Shown here: positions 33,530 to 43,600 of the stretch, piece by piece | Numbering within the stretch: the stretch's first letter is position 1 | Layout of the letters: each line of letters opens with the position of its first letter | Source of the DNA: Leptofilum sp041987425 | GTDB lineage: Bacteria; Chloroflexota; Anaerolineae; Promineifilales; Promineifilaceae | Length of the DNA: 64,000 nucleotides | Assembly: GCA_041987425.1 (NCBI GenBank) | Contig: JBHIWP010000001.1 | Coordinates: forward strand, 1-64,000 | Direction: 5' to 3' | Notes under the pieces: generated by a model | What the model was told of the DNA's origin: nothing | What the model saw: the letters and a program-made list of their open reading frames with translations, nothing else | Databases searched by the model: none | Made by a program: the position numbers and the translations under genes

Positions 33530-36500
33530 TTAGCGGACGCGCTGACGTGTTTGGCGGCGCTGCATCATGGCTTCGCGGCGGCTGGCGGCGCGATCTGCAC
33601 CTTGCGCAACGGCCGTTTGCGTTCCGTTGCTTGCACTATCCTGGTTAAGATAATCCGCCAGGGAGCGAATGGTAGGAAAGCGGAACATATCCGTGATCGA
33701 GATTTCCTTTTCCACCACGCCCTTCAGCTCGCGATGGGCCTGCACCGTAAGCAGCGAATGACCACCCAGGTCGAAGAAATTGTCGTTGAGGCCCACCTGA
33801 GGCACGTTGAGCAGCCGCTGCCAGATTTCGGCAATCGTTTCTTCCAGGTCGTTGGTGGGGGCCACGTAAGCCGTTTGTGGTTGAACAACCACCTGATCCG
33901 GCGCAGGCAGTGCCTTGCGGTCCGTCTTTTTGTTGGGAGTCAGCGGGAAGCTGCTCATGGGCACAAAAGTGGCGGGCACCATGAACTCTGGCAGGTCGGC
34001 GCGCAGGGCTTCCTTAAGTGCCGCTGCATCCAGCTTCTGCCCCGCCTGCAGGATGACGTAGGCCACCAGCCGCTTGTCGCCGGGCGTATCTTCGCGGGCC
34101 ACAACTACCGCTTCGCGTACGGCCGCCTGGGCATTGAGCAGCGCTTCAATTTCACCCAGCTCAATGCGGTAGCCGCGCAACTTCACCTGAAAGTCGGCGC
34201 GGCCCAGGAAGTCAATGTTGCCATCGGCGCGGTATCGGGCCAGATCGCCTGTCTTGTAGACAGTATTCAGTTTTTCTTTACTGTTTACTGAATACTGCTT
34301 ACTGCTTACTGGTAACTGCACAAATCGCTCTTTCGTCAATTCTGATCGGTTGTGATAACCGCGCACCACACCATCGCCGCCGATGTACAGATCGCCAGCC
34401 ACGCCAACGGGGGAGGGCTGCATGTTCTGGTCCAGGATGTAGATTTGGGTGTTGGCGATGGGCTTGCCGATGGGAACGGCCGTTTCCTCACCCGTCACCT
34501 CATATGTGGCAGACCAGATGGTGGTTTCTGTGGGGCCATACATGTTGATCACCCGGCCCGGCACAATTTGCTTGAGCTGCTGCGCCAGGGCAGCGGGCAG
34601 CGCCTCGCCACCTACCATCATCGTTTGCACCTTGCCCAGGGCCGCGACATTTCGCTCGTCCATCAGCAGCATGCTGGCCATTGACGGCGTGCACTGAAAG
34701 TGCGTGACGTTATGCCGCTCAATTTGGGCCGGAATGGAGAAATCTTCAGTCGCCAGAACGGGCTCGGCCAACCGCTTCAGCTCATTGAGGTGGTGTAAAT
34801 GCTGCAAAACCAGCGCCGACGGCACGCCATAATCAATCTGGCAGGCAATCTCATCGACGTTGATGCCTTTCAGCGCGTTCACCATCTCCAGGCACGTGGC
34901 CGGCGTGCCAAACAGGCCGCTGGTGTCGAAGTAACGATTGAAGGCAAATTCAAGCAACGCGTCCATCTCATCGGCCGACAAATCTTCGGACTCGAAGATT
35001 TCCAGCGGGTTTTTTCCGCTGGCGGCCGCTTTTTGCTTGAAGGTGGGGAAGTGCCAGGCGGCTTCCTTAATGAGCATCAGGGAACTGCGCAGGTAATCCT
35101 TCATCGGCTCGCGAACCACATCGCGCACCATTTCCACATCGTCGCCAACAAAGGTGTGGAGCATGAGCGTGACATGCCCCTCACCGGGATGCCCGGCATC
35201 GCGCCAACCCTGGCGGTAGACTTCCAGTTTTTCGCCGAGCTGCTCAACCGTCTGGCCCAGCAGGTGGGTGAGGAGGTGAAAGCCACCCTCCCCTGCCATG
35301 CGGAACGTCTCCGGGTTGCCTGCGGCCGTTACCCAAATGGGCAAATCGGGCTGAATGGGGCGTGGCAGGGTGCGCACCGCCACCATGTCGCCTTTTGGAC
35401 CCGGGAAGGAGACCGTTTCGCCGCGCCACAGCTGGCGCACGACTTCAATGTCGCGGAACATAGCATCTTTGCGGTCGGCAAAGTTTTCTGGGCGGAGCAC
35501 AAAGTCATTGGGCTGCCAGCCTGAGGCAAAAGAGATACCAACGCGCCCTTTAGAAAGATTGTCCACTAAAGCCCACTCTTCGGCTACGCGAATGGGACTG
35601 TGCAGGGGCAACACGCAGCTGCCAGCACGGATATGGATGTTCTCTGTAATCGTGGCAATCGCGGCACCGGCTACCGAGGGGTTGGGATAGAGGCCGCCAA
35701 AGGCGTGGAAGTGACGCTCCGGCGTCCACACGGCCGAAAAGCCGTGCCTGTCGCCAAATTTTGCGCCTTCTAGCAGAAGCTCATATTTATCAGCTACGCC
35801 CGCTTCGCTTTCATCACTGGCAAAGTAGAAAAGGCTGAACTCAATCTGTTTATTGGCGTGCGGGTGGTGGGGAACGGCCGTTGTCTCCTCGCGCGTCTTG
35901 TCATCAAAAATAATTACCTTAAAACCGCGCGCCAGCGTCCAGAACAGTTCCAACACGGATATATCGAAGGAAAGGCTGGTGACCGCCAGCCAGGTTCCCG
36001 GCGGGCTATGAGGAATTCTCTCGTCCATGCCCACAAAGAAGTTAACCACGTTGCCGTGCTGCACCATCACGCCCTTGGGCTTGCCCGTAGAGCCAGACGT
36101 GTAAATAACGTAGGCCAGATTATGCGGCGCCACGCCGCTAGAGACGTTTTCACTGCTCTGCCCGGCAACTTGCGGCCAATCGGCATCCAGGCGAACGACC
36201 TGCGCCTGGTGTGGCGGCAGGCTGGCAGCGAGGTGCTGTTGGGTGAGCAGCACCGGCGTAGCGGTGTCTTCCACCATGAAGGCGATCCGGTCTTGCGGGT
36301 AGGCTGGGTCGAGCGGCAAATAGGCGCCGCCTGCCTTGTGGATGCCGACCAGAGCCACCATCATCTCAATGGAGCGATCCATGAAGACGCCCACGATCGT
36401 TTCCGGGCCAACCCCTAGCTGTTGCAAATGACGGGCTAATTGGTTAGCGCGCTGGTTAAGTTGGCGATAGGTGAGCTGCCGGTCTTCGTAGACCACGGCC

Positions 36501-38236
36501 ACATCGTCTGGCCGCTCCGCAGCCTGGGCTTCGATGAGCTGGTGAATGCAAACGGCCGTAGCGTATTCAATCTCTGTGTCATTCCAATCAACCAGCAACT
36601 GCTGAATCTCAGCCTGGGACAAAATGGCAGTTTCGGCCAGGGCACGGCTGCCGTCCTGGACGGCATTTTGCAGGAAGGTGGCAAACTGGGTTTGCAGAGC
36701 AGCGATAATATCTGGGTTGTAAACGGCCGAATCATATACCCAGGTGACGCTCGACTGGTCCGGCGTGAGCAGCAGGGCCAGTTCGGTGCCGGGCAGCGGC
36801 GTAAATTCAGCCGCGTCGGCAGCGGACTGCACTAAAACGGGCAGCAAGGCACCATCGACTTTGGGCTGCAGGGCTGCCAGATCGGGCTGGCGCAGGAAAA
36901 TATCGCGGTTAAACGTTTTGCGCTTGCCTTGCAGCGTGTCCAGCTCGGCCTGCAGGGCAGCAAGCGTGTCGGCAACGCTGGCCGTGGCGTCGGTGCTTAC
37001 CTGGAAGGGAATCTGCGTGGCAAAGTAGCTGGCAAACGGCCCTACCTCACGTGCCAGGGCGGGCAGGCCCAGGGCAATATCGAAGCTGCTGCTGCCGCTG
37101 AGACGGGCCAGGAAGGCGGCAAAAGCGGCCGTCAGGGCATGGGCCTCGCCAGAAGCGCCAGCGGGCAGCGGCATGGTGGCTGTGTCGAAATTTTGGCCGG
37201 TGGCAGTGCTGCTGTAGTCGGCGTAGGGCAGCTCCACGGCGCGCATCTGGCTCAGGCGGCGCAGCCAGTAGCCTTCCTGCCGCACGATGGTGTCGTTTAG
37301 CGCGGTGAGTTCGGCCATGGTGGCAGCATCGAGGCTGGCCAGCCGCTGATTGATGCTGAATTCGCCGGGGGAAACGGCCGTGCCGTCCAGCGCTTGCAGG
37401 CCGGAGAGCACAATCGAGCCGCTGCCGGTAGCTACGGTGAGGGCGTCATCGGAGACGGCCAGAACGGTGCCGGGGGAGGCTGATGTGTCTTCGCCCTGCG
37501 TGGCTGCATTGACGATGATGAGACGGCCGTTGACGTCCAGTTTGGGCAGCGCCAGTGGATTGGCATAGCCGCCAAACTGCAGCGCGTTGACCAGGGCCAC
37601 CAGCCTGTCGGCGGGCTGCGCCCAATCCAGCGTGGCGGCCGCTGCCGGACGGTCGTATTTGCCAAAGTAGGTTTGCTCTACCAGATTTTGGGCGCGGGGC
37701 TGAAGGCTGTTGTTTTCAATGCCTTCTACCAGTTCGGCAAAGGTAGCAATGGCGGCTTCATAGGCTTTCACGTTCAGCGTAAAAGCCGTTTCGCCTTCGG
37801 CGATGTCGAAAAGCTGCTGCACAAGAATATCGCCCTTGTCCACACCGCTGCGCATCTCGTGCCACGTCACGCCGTGCTCTTCGGCCTGGTGCAGCAGCGC
37901 CCAGGAGGTGGCGTACAGGCCAGCAAATTTGGGCAGCGGCCCATCGTGGAAGTTGATGGCCCCCCGCCGGGGCAGGGACAATATGGCATCGGGGATAATG
38001 GCTAAATTTGTAATGCTGAGGAAATAGTCGAAAGCGGACTGTTGGGCCAGCGTCTCTGCCAGGGGCTTGCCTGGAGCCAGAACGAATATGCTTTTTTCGG
38101 TGGCCCATTGAGTAATGGCAGAGGATTTAGTGATGACGCCACGAACGTCGTGGCCACGTTCCAGCAGAATTTCGGTGCATTGAATGAGTAGAGATTCTTC
38201 TCCCATGACGTAACAGCTAAATAAAGTGCCGCTCAT
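33530..38236 (-). CDS. NRPS: formyltransferase, half-condensation, adenylation with embedded luciferase-like monooxygenase, PCP
   Basis: A 1568-residue protein. Residues 1-190 are a formyltransferase domain (AINFHDGPLPKFAG at ~95, then SGVDKGDI); ~195-310 its OB-like tail. Residues ~320-540 look like the C-terminal lobe of a condensation domain, but no HHxxxDG is present. Adenylation runs ~555-795 (YTSGSTGKPKG, SFDIS) and ~1160-1440 (YGPTETTI, YKTGDLARY). Between lies a ~330-residue FMN-dependent luciferase-like monooxygenase of the MupA/Atu3671 kind (GDRHGFSAVWTPERHFHAFG). A PCP (DLGGHSLLTV) is at ~1489. My hand-read pocket code D-I-L-Q-M-G-M-I is close to the glycine code DILQLGLI. Known relatives: LgrA/OzmO formylate the loaded residue; MtaG/MelG carry a monooxygenase inside a Gly-type A domain. 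No TE is present, so the chain probably passes to the PKS. Confidence 0.9.
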   Translation of the reverse strand: MSGTLFSCYVMGEESLLIQCTEILLERGHDVRGVITKSSAITQWATEKSIFVLAPGKPLAETLAQQSAFDYFLSITNLAIIPDAILSLPRRGAINFHDGPLPKFAGLYATSWALLHQAEEHGVTWHEMRSGVDKGDILVQQLFDIAEGETAFTLNVKAYEAAIATFAELVEGIENNSLQPRAQNLVEQTYFGKYDRPAAAATLDWAQPADRLVALVNALQFGGYANPLALPKLDVNGRLIIVNAATQGEDTSASPGTVLAVSDDALTVATGSGSIVLSGLQALDGTAVSPGEFSINQRLASLDAATMAELTALNDTIVRQEGYWLRRLSQMRAVELPYADYSSTATGQNFDTATMPLPAGASGEAHALTAAFAAFLARLSGSSSFDIALGLPALAREVGPFASYFATQIPFQVSTDATASVADTLAALQAELDTLQGKRKTFNRDIFLRQPDLAALQPKVDGALLPVLVQSAADAAEFTPLPGTELALLLTPDQSSVTWVYDSAVYNPDIIAALQTQFATFLQNAVQDGSRALAETAILSQAEIQQLLVDWNDTEIEYATAVCIHQLIEAQAAERPDDVAVVYEDRQLTYRQLNQRANQLARHLQQLGVGPETIVGVFMDRSIEMMVALVGIHKAGGAYLPLDPAYPQDRIAFMVEDTATPVLLTQQHLAASLPPHQAQVVRLDADWPQVAGQSSENVSSGVAPHNLAYVIYTSGSTGKPKGVMVQHGNVVNFFVGMDERIPHSPPGTWLAVTSLSFDISVLELFWTLARGFKVIIFDDKTREETTAVPHHPHANKQIEFSLFYFASDESEAGVADKYELLLEGAKFGDRHGFSAVWTPERHFHAFGGLYPNPSVAGAAIATITENIHIRAGSCVLPLHSPIRVAEEWALVDNLSKGRVGISFASGWQPNDFVLRPENFADRKDAMFRDIEVVRQLWRGETVSFPGPKGDMVAVRTLPRPIQPDLPIWVTAAGNPETFRMAGEGGFHLLTHLLGQTVEQLGEKLEVYRQGWRDAGHPGEGHVTLMLHTFVGDDVEMVRDVVREPMKDYLRSSLMLIKEAAWHFPTFKQKAAASGKNPLEIFESEDLSADEMDALLEFAFNRYFDTSGLFGTPATCLEMVNALKGINVDEIACQIDYGVPSALVLQHLHHLNELKRLAEPVLATEDFSIPAQIERHNVTHFQCTPSMASMLLMDERNVAALGKVQTMMVGGEALPAALAQQLKQIVPGRVINMYGPTETTIWSATYEVTGEETAVPIGKPIANTQIYILDQNMQPSPVGVAGDLYIGGDGVVRGYHNRSELTKERFVQLPVSSKQYSVNSKEKLNTVYKTGDLARYRADGNIDFLGRADFQVKLRGYRIELGEIEALLNAQAAVREAVVVAREDTPGDKRLVAYVILQAGQKLDAAALKEALRADLPEFMVPATFVPMSSFPLTPNKKTDRKALPAPDQVVVQPQTAYVAPTNDLEETIAEIWQRLLNVPQVGLNDNFFDLGGHSLLTVQAHRELKGVVEKEISITDMFRFPTIRSLADYLNQDSASNGTQTAVAQGADRAASRREAMMQRRQTRQRVR

Positions 38237-38285
38237 AAATACCTACCTACGTTGATTGTCCAGTGATAATAAAAAGAACCAGCCT

Positions 38286-38309
38286 GCTTTTTACCAGGGT
38301 GTAAAAAGC
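38286..38309 (-). promoter_or_regulatory. Leader hairpin of the NRPS mRNA
   Basis: GCTTTTTAC and GTAAAAAGC form a 9-bp perfect stem with a 6-base loop, about 50 bases upstream of the NRPS start codon. Its role is unknown. Confidence 0.4.
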
Positions 38310-38415
38310 CTGAGCAGGCCACAAATAATTTCTAAATAGTTGGCGAGGCTCACAATCATCAGGGGATAGTGACTGGGACGATGTGCTGGCTTGTGCTATC
38401 TGTTTTTAAGCGTTT

Positions 38416-38429
38416 CGGTCAGATGACCG
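38416..38429. promoter_or_regulatory. Possible operator upstream of the NRPS gene
   Basis: CGGTCA-GA-TGACCG is a 14-bp palindrome ~180 bp upstream of the NRPS start. Its size and symmetry fit a dimeric repressor, but no regulator gene is found in the cluster. Confidence 0.3.
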
Positions 38430-38550
38430 GTGCCAGATGGCAGCAATGTTTTTAAACCTGATCCTTAAAATATACCCTCTTTTTTAGCCGAGCTTTCTTA
38501 CGATTGGCCTTTCACGGAGCGGGGTTTGGTGATTGGGGTTAATAGCAGGG

Positions 38551-38582
38551 GAGACGGCCGTATTGGGGTATACGGCCGTCTC
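38551..38582. terminator. Hairpin whose two arms each contain the octamer ACGGCCGT
   Basis: GAGACGGCCGTAT (38551-38563) and ATACGGCCGTCTC (38570-38582) form a perfect 13-bp stem with loop TGGGGT. It lies 74 bp beyond the stop of the last gene of the toxin locus. T residues follow on the plus strand (TTTTG) but not on the minus strand, so it would act best against rightward transcripts. Confidence 0.55.
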
Positions 38583-38655
38583 TTTTGAAAGGTCGAATTT
38601 GCCTTTTTGCTCAAACTCGTTGGTACATTGCAGCTTAATTCCTTCGGGCAAATAT

Positions 38656-39138
38656 CTATTCTTGGCTTCGTTTTACCATTTCTATTTCACGCCGATACTT
38701 TATTCTTACATCACTGGCCCACTTATCCAGTTCTGGAATCGTTTTCGTCCTTCTTCTCCAATTACGATATCCCATAGCTTGTACTTCCTCGCGTAGCCAG
38801 AGCATAATGTCCCCGTGATGCTCTTTCAACCAACGGTACCACTGTGGCGTTAGAAACGCAGGCTGAATAAAGTTAAACAAAAGCCCCAGTAGCGCCAATG
38901 CTAGCCCTGTATATCCAAATGTATTTGCCCATAATTCTGGCAGTGGTATGATGACAATAACTGCCCAAAGTATACATGCGATACCTCCAGGCAAAGAAGC
39001 ATAGTTGATGCCACCCGAATAATAATGTGGAAGAATATATGTTTGTCGACGATAGCCCAATGTGCCACTAACACCTAAATATATTGAACCCAGGCCAACA
39101 CCTAATAGCAACAAAAGCGCCAAACGTTCAGTATCCAT
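38656..39138 (-). CDS. Small membrane protein, candidate immunity protein 2
   Basis: A 160-residue protein with three to four hydrophobic segments in the first ~85 residues and a charged cytoplasmic tail. The tail pattern WYRWLKEHHGDIMLWLREEV, then RNWRRRTKTIPELDKWASDV, is shared with the 158-residue protein at 40168-40644, so the two are paralogs. This one starts 11 bases after the stop of the broken Rhs cassette, the classic position of an immunity gene after an Rhs C-terminal toxin. The toxin tail is glycine-rich and hydrophobic, so a membrane-located immunity protein would make sense. Function inferred from position and pairing. Confidence 0.65.
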   Translation of the reverse strand: MDTERLALLLLLGVGLGSIYLGVSGTLGYRRQTYILPHYYSGGINYASLPGGIACILWAVIVIIPLPELWANTFGYTGLALALLGLLFNFIQPAFLTPQWYRWLKEHHGDIMLWLREEVQAMGYRNWRRRTKTIPELDKWASDVRIKYRREIEMVKRSQE

Positions 39139-39149
39139 GTTAGTCTATC

Positions 39150-40159
39150 CTAATTCGCTGGTGACAATATTGGTTGTAAGTTTCGGTCAGCCGGTTGAAG
39201 ACCCGAAATGACCTGGAAAACTAGCGGTTGAGTATATTCACTCCACACGATCCCACCCACTACTGAACCAACAGGAATACAAATCCAAGCAGCTGGTCCA
39301 CATAGACCACCTAGCGCTCCAAACGCTGCTCCAAATATAGCACTACCACCACCTGCTATTCCTGCACGTGCGAAAGCCTACCCAGTTGTAAGGTAAGGAC
39401 TGCCGAAATCTTCTGCAAGCTGAAAACCGGCACCAATAGCAAAATCCAGTCCGGCCCCTATGCGAGCTACCGAACTTTCCCAATTAGGAAGCTGATTTAG
39501 CGGCTTCGTTATTGTCCAGCCAGTTATCGAAGTCTGACTTGTTACTCGCGCCACCCAGGGACCGCGACTGGGTAGTGCATCTTCTAGAGCGTTAACAATG
39601 TCGTCCGCAGCTCTGGTCAGGTCGTTTGCACTTCCTCTAGCCATAGGGACGACACCGTGACGTGTATAGAAATTACGGCCGTTTTCGGCAAAAGCAAATA
39701 CAGGTTCGCCAAACAGCACCCTGAACGAGCCAGGCAGATTGCGGAAGTTGCGAGTCAAAGCACTGTAGCTAGCAGTCGCTTCAATCAGACCATAGCCTGT
39801 ATGGTGAATTCCAACGAATGAACGGCCGTATATTCCAGCCAGTTGAGTTGTAAGACCATAACTAAAGCTAACGGCTGAGGGGATCGGATTAAGCCCGCCG
39901 CCTGTTGCCGCTGGGGCACCGTGGGCGGGCCGCCGGCCGGGTTGGGCTGCAGGGGCCTGCCTAGCGCGGGGTCATACCACCTGCCCCCGCCTAAGTGCAC
40001 CAGTCCCATCACCGCGTCAGGCATACCCGGCAGCGCATCGCTCACGGCCAGGGGCATCGTGCTCGTTAGCACGCCACCAAAGGCATCATAAACCATCCGC
40101 CCGGCCTCATCTCCATTTTCATCCAGAGCTACCAGCGACGTACCCGTCCGGGCATTCAA
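39150..40159 (-). pseudogene. Orphan Rhs C-terminal toxin cassette, broken
   Basis: The cassette starts right after the immunity gene at 40168, with ~85 residues nearly identical to the end of the Rhs core of the large gene (GTSLVALDENGDEAG, RWYDPALGRPLQPN, GGPPTVP). At about 39905 the frame shifts by one base; the new frame continues NPIPSAVSFSYGLTTQLAG and SALTRNFRNLPGSF to SPYLTTG, where an in-frame TAG (39386-39388) interrupts it. The same frame then resumes with AFARAGIAGGGSAIFGAAFG and ends at 39150. The tail aligns with the tail of the intact Rhs protein (NPYLTGSQKFQRAGVSG), while the middle differs. This is a displaced Rhs tip with its own immunity gene, now inactive unless assembly errors explain both lesions. 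Confidence 0.8.
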
Positions 40160-40167
40160 GCAAAAGT

Positions 40168-40644
40168 TTACTGCTCCAGTCCATATTTACGCCTTACCTC
40201 TGCTACCCAGGCTTGCAAATCCACCTGCGTTCTCACTCGACGTTCCCATCCCCATTTATCTTTTCGCACATCTTCCCACAGTAACTCAATAATGTCGCCG
40301 TGCTCTTTTTCCAGCCAGCGTAGCCAGGCCGGTTTTAGCCAACACGGCTGCCACATAGCCAAAATGTAAGTGATGATTAACAACGGTATCGAAACATACA
40401 TAACCAAATTACCCCGTGCTTCATTTGCAATGGGTAAGATGAGAATGAGCCATAAAGACAGAACTGTCAAACCCATTGGTATATATATCAAAACCAATGC
40501 ACGCGGCATGTACACAGGAAAACCTTTAACTGCGTGAATATTACGCCAAATGCCTAAAAGAATGACCATTCCCACAGCCAGGAACAGGAATCCCATGCCT
40601 CCCATGCAAGTTAAAATGATAAATCCATCTTCATTCACCATCAT
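40168..40644 (-). CDS. Small membrane protein, candidate immunity protein 1
   Basis: A 158-residue protein with hydrophobic segments (MGGMGFLFLAVGMVILLGIW, LVLIYIPMGLTVLSLWLIL) and a charged C-terminal tail with WLRWLEKEHGDIIELLWEDV and VDLQAWVAEVRRKYG. It is paralogous to the protein at 38656-39138. It starts 27 bases after the stop of the 2835-residue Rhs protein, so it is the natural candidate to protect the cell from that protein's C-terminal tip. No enzymatic motif is visible. The immunity role is inferred from position and from the repeated pairing with a second Rhs tail. Confidence 0.65.
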   Translation of the reverse strand: MMVNEDGFIILTCMGGMGFLFLAVGMVILLGIWRNIHAVKGFPVYMPRALVLIYIPMGLTVLSLWLILILPIANEARGNLVMYVSIPLLIITYILAMWQPCWLKPAWLRWLEKEHGDIIELLWEDVRKDKWGWERRVRTQVDLQAWVAEVRRKYGLEQ

Positions 40645-40671
40645 TCACTACCTTATTATCCGGAGCTTCTA

Positions 40672-43600
40672 TCAGGGGCTTGCCAAAGTTGATAAATTCC
40701 GTGTTGGGATCGCTCCAATCTTTTCAAAGACCCAAGGCACCACCTCAAGCTCAAGAACAACCCCTAGTGTAAATGCTACACCTAGACCAACTGGGCCGCC
40801 CCAAACTCCTGCTGCAGCCAACCCAATACCTCCCGCAACACCACCCGCAATTCCAGAAACACCAGCCCTCTGGAACTTCTGAGAGCCTGTCAGATAGGGA
40901 TTATCATAATCATAGGCAAATTGAATCCCTGCATTGAATAATCCTCCAATACCCACGCCTATCACTTCTCCCAGTCCCTTCGCAACACTGCGAGATGCAG
41001 AAGTGGCTGCCACATCAATTACCTCATCAAATTCGCGGGACAACAACCTTGCAGTGATGCCACGCTGACCTAATCTGGCCTGGAACTGAATGATCTCATC
41101 GGCTGTATCGCCAATATAAGCACGGCCGATAGCGGTACGCATCCGTGATCCTTTGAAGAAGAAAGAGAAGGGTCTGCTAAACCACCCATCAGCTAACCGA
41201 GTAGAAACAGTAGTAAAGCTATCATCCAAAAAACGCAGACTCCGCACAGTTCCTTGCAGCTGGACAACACCAAAGCCAGAGGGGATGGATTTATAGATGG
41301 TTTGTGCCCAAAGGTGCAGGGCAACGGCCGTCGTTGGAGGTCCTGCTAACAGTCCTGGAACTTGATTAAACGAAGACTGGATTATTTGGCCTACTGGATT
41401 AGTCTGCGCCGCCTGAAACACCCCCGGCTGGCCCAGCGGCGTCGCTGTATAGCGGTTCAGTGCCTGGGGCACGGTGGGTGGGCCACCGGCGGGGTTGGGC
41501 TGCAGCGGCCTGCCCAGCGCCGGGTCATACCACCTGCCCCTGCCTAGGTGCACCAGTCCCGTCACCGCGTCAGGCACGCCCGGCAGCGCATCGCTCACCG
41601 CCAGGGGCATCGTGCTGGTTAGCACGCCACCAAAGGCATCATAAACCATCTGCCCGGCTTCATCTCCATTTTCATCCAGCAGCAATAAAGAAGTGCCCGA
41701 TGGATCATTCAAATGGTAATACAGCGCCCCATTCCCTGTTCGCGTTGCCACCTGCTGCCCGCCCACAAAATAATTCTTCACCACATCTTCCAGCGCAAAA
41801 CTCCCCGTATGAGCATAAAGCACATCTTGATAGGTCCAATCGTAATATTCATATACAAAGTGAAGGGTGTCACCTTGTGCCACTAAGTGTGCATTTGGCC
41901 AAGAAAAGCTTGGAGCTGCATACACATTTCTTGCCGACGTCCATTCATTCTCAGTGAGCCGCACAGTATAATACATAGAGTAAGGAGCAGGAGAAGTTTC
42001 ATCCTCGTAAATAAAATAGACTAAATTCACAACTCCATCTCCAGAAACCACAAGTTTAGCTCCCTCCAGAAAACCATCTCCGACTTGCTCTGGCTCAGAC
42101 CAGGTCGCGGCTTCGCTGGTTTTATAAAGGTAGGATACTGGAACGGAGCCGTGATCAAATAACAGTGTATGGATTGTGCCTAATTCATCAATGGCAGTCT
42201 CACTTACTGTACCAACGTATTCCTGGGATGCCCCCCAAAAACCATCTTCCCAAATACGGTAATGGGTCAAACTGCTGTCACTATCTGTTTCATGCAAAAA
42301 GGCATAGACCGCATTCGCTGCCCCATTAATCATATTATGCTCTACCCAGCCGGATCCTAAGTCAGATTCTCCCAGTATAAGGATATCATCTCCCCATGAC
42401 CCACTTGCCAAGCGAACACGATGCAGAGTTTTTAGTCCGAAAGGACTATTTGGATCTCTGTCTGGCTTCCAGTTATGTGTCCACATGACATGCACGTTAT
42501 TTTCATTATCTGTAACCACATGGGCTTTGGCGTTAAGAAGATAGTCCCACAGGTCCGGCCCTGTTTCATAATCCCTAATATCAAAAGCTTCTGAAACAGC
42601 CTCAGGTGCACCCCAACTGGCGCCACCGTCTTGAGAATAACTATAATATACATCTGATCCCAGATATTCATATGGGGATACCTGACTCAAGTAGCTATTC
42701 CATACCACATGTATGGTTCCATCTGTACCTATTGTAATGGAAGGGTAGGAATGCGTGAGGTTTTCATTTGCCGTTGTTGTCTCTTCAACTATTGTTACTG
42801 GTGACGTAATGGCAGGATCATCAAGGCGGTAAAATAAGATATCACCCTCTTCTGCCCAAACAAAATAAGGGATATCGCCATTCATGGCTATAGACGGCAT
42901 TTCTGACCATTCAGAACTGTTTGAGAGATTAGCTCCAGAACTATCAGAGGAGGTGCCTTGCATAAACTCGTTCACAAAGAGTTTGCTCTGTGCCTCACCG
43001 CTATTCTGTAAGACAAGCTGCCCATTGCCATCGTATGTTAACGTGGTGGTAATCACGCTATCAACGGTGTCGCTAACTACCTGTGTCAACCTGTTTTCGG
43101 CATCGTACGTGTAGTTTACGATAGTATTGTCCACGAATAGACGGCTTACCAAATTACCGTTTTCATCATACTCATACTCTGTGCCTTCTGAATCAGTTCC
43201 CGGCAAATGCGGCCGCTCTCCTAACCCGTAAGTAAACGCCAGGCCATTGCGATCTGTAAGGTTCCCTACTGCGTCATACTCATAGTTTTGCTGGAACGCT
43301 GCATCATTCGAGTCAATTGAATCCAAACGATTGAGGCCATCATAGGTTGGATTTAGCCACAGTGAAGTTGCCTGACTGTTGTCAGTCCACCAGTCTAACC
43401 GTCCAACCTTGTCGAAGAAAAGTTCCAGGTCTTGCACGACTTCAGAATTAACATTTGTCGTCTCCACGAAGGCGGGTCTGAATGTGGTGGCGTTATATTG
43501 AATAAGTTGCGTTGCTACTCCACCTAAATCCCACAGTTGTACCTGGCCTAATGCATCATACGTTGCATTGGCAAGATAGGTGTCTTCTCCAACAAGCCCT

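Larger units (their letters stand above)
38237..38655. other. Gene-free region between toxin locus and NRPS
   Basis: These 419 bp carry no gene. They contain a leader hairpin close to the NRPS start (38286-38309), a small palindrome (38416-38429) that could be an operator, and an octamer-armed hairpin (38551-38582). The NRPS promoter should lie here; no convincing hexamers were recognised. Confidence 0.6.
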
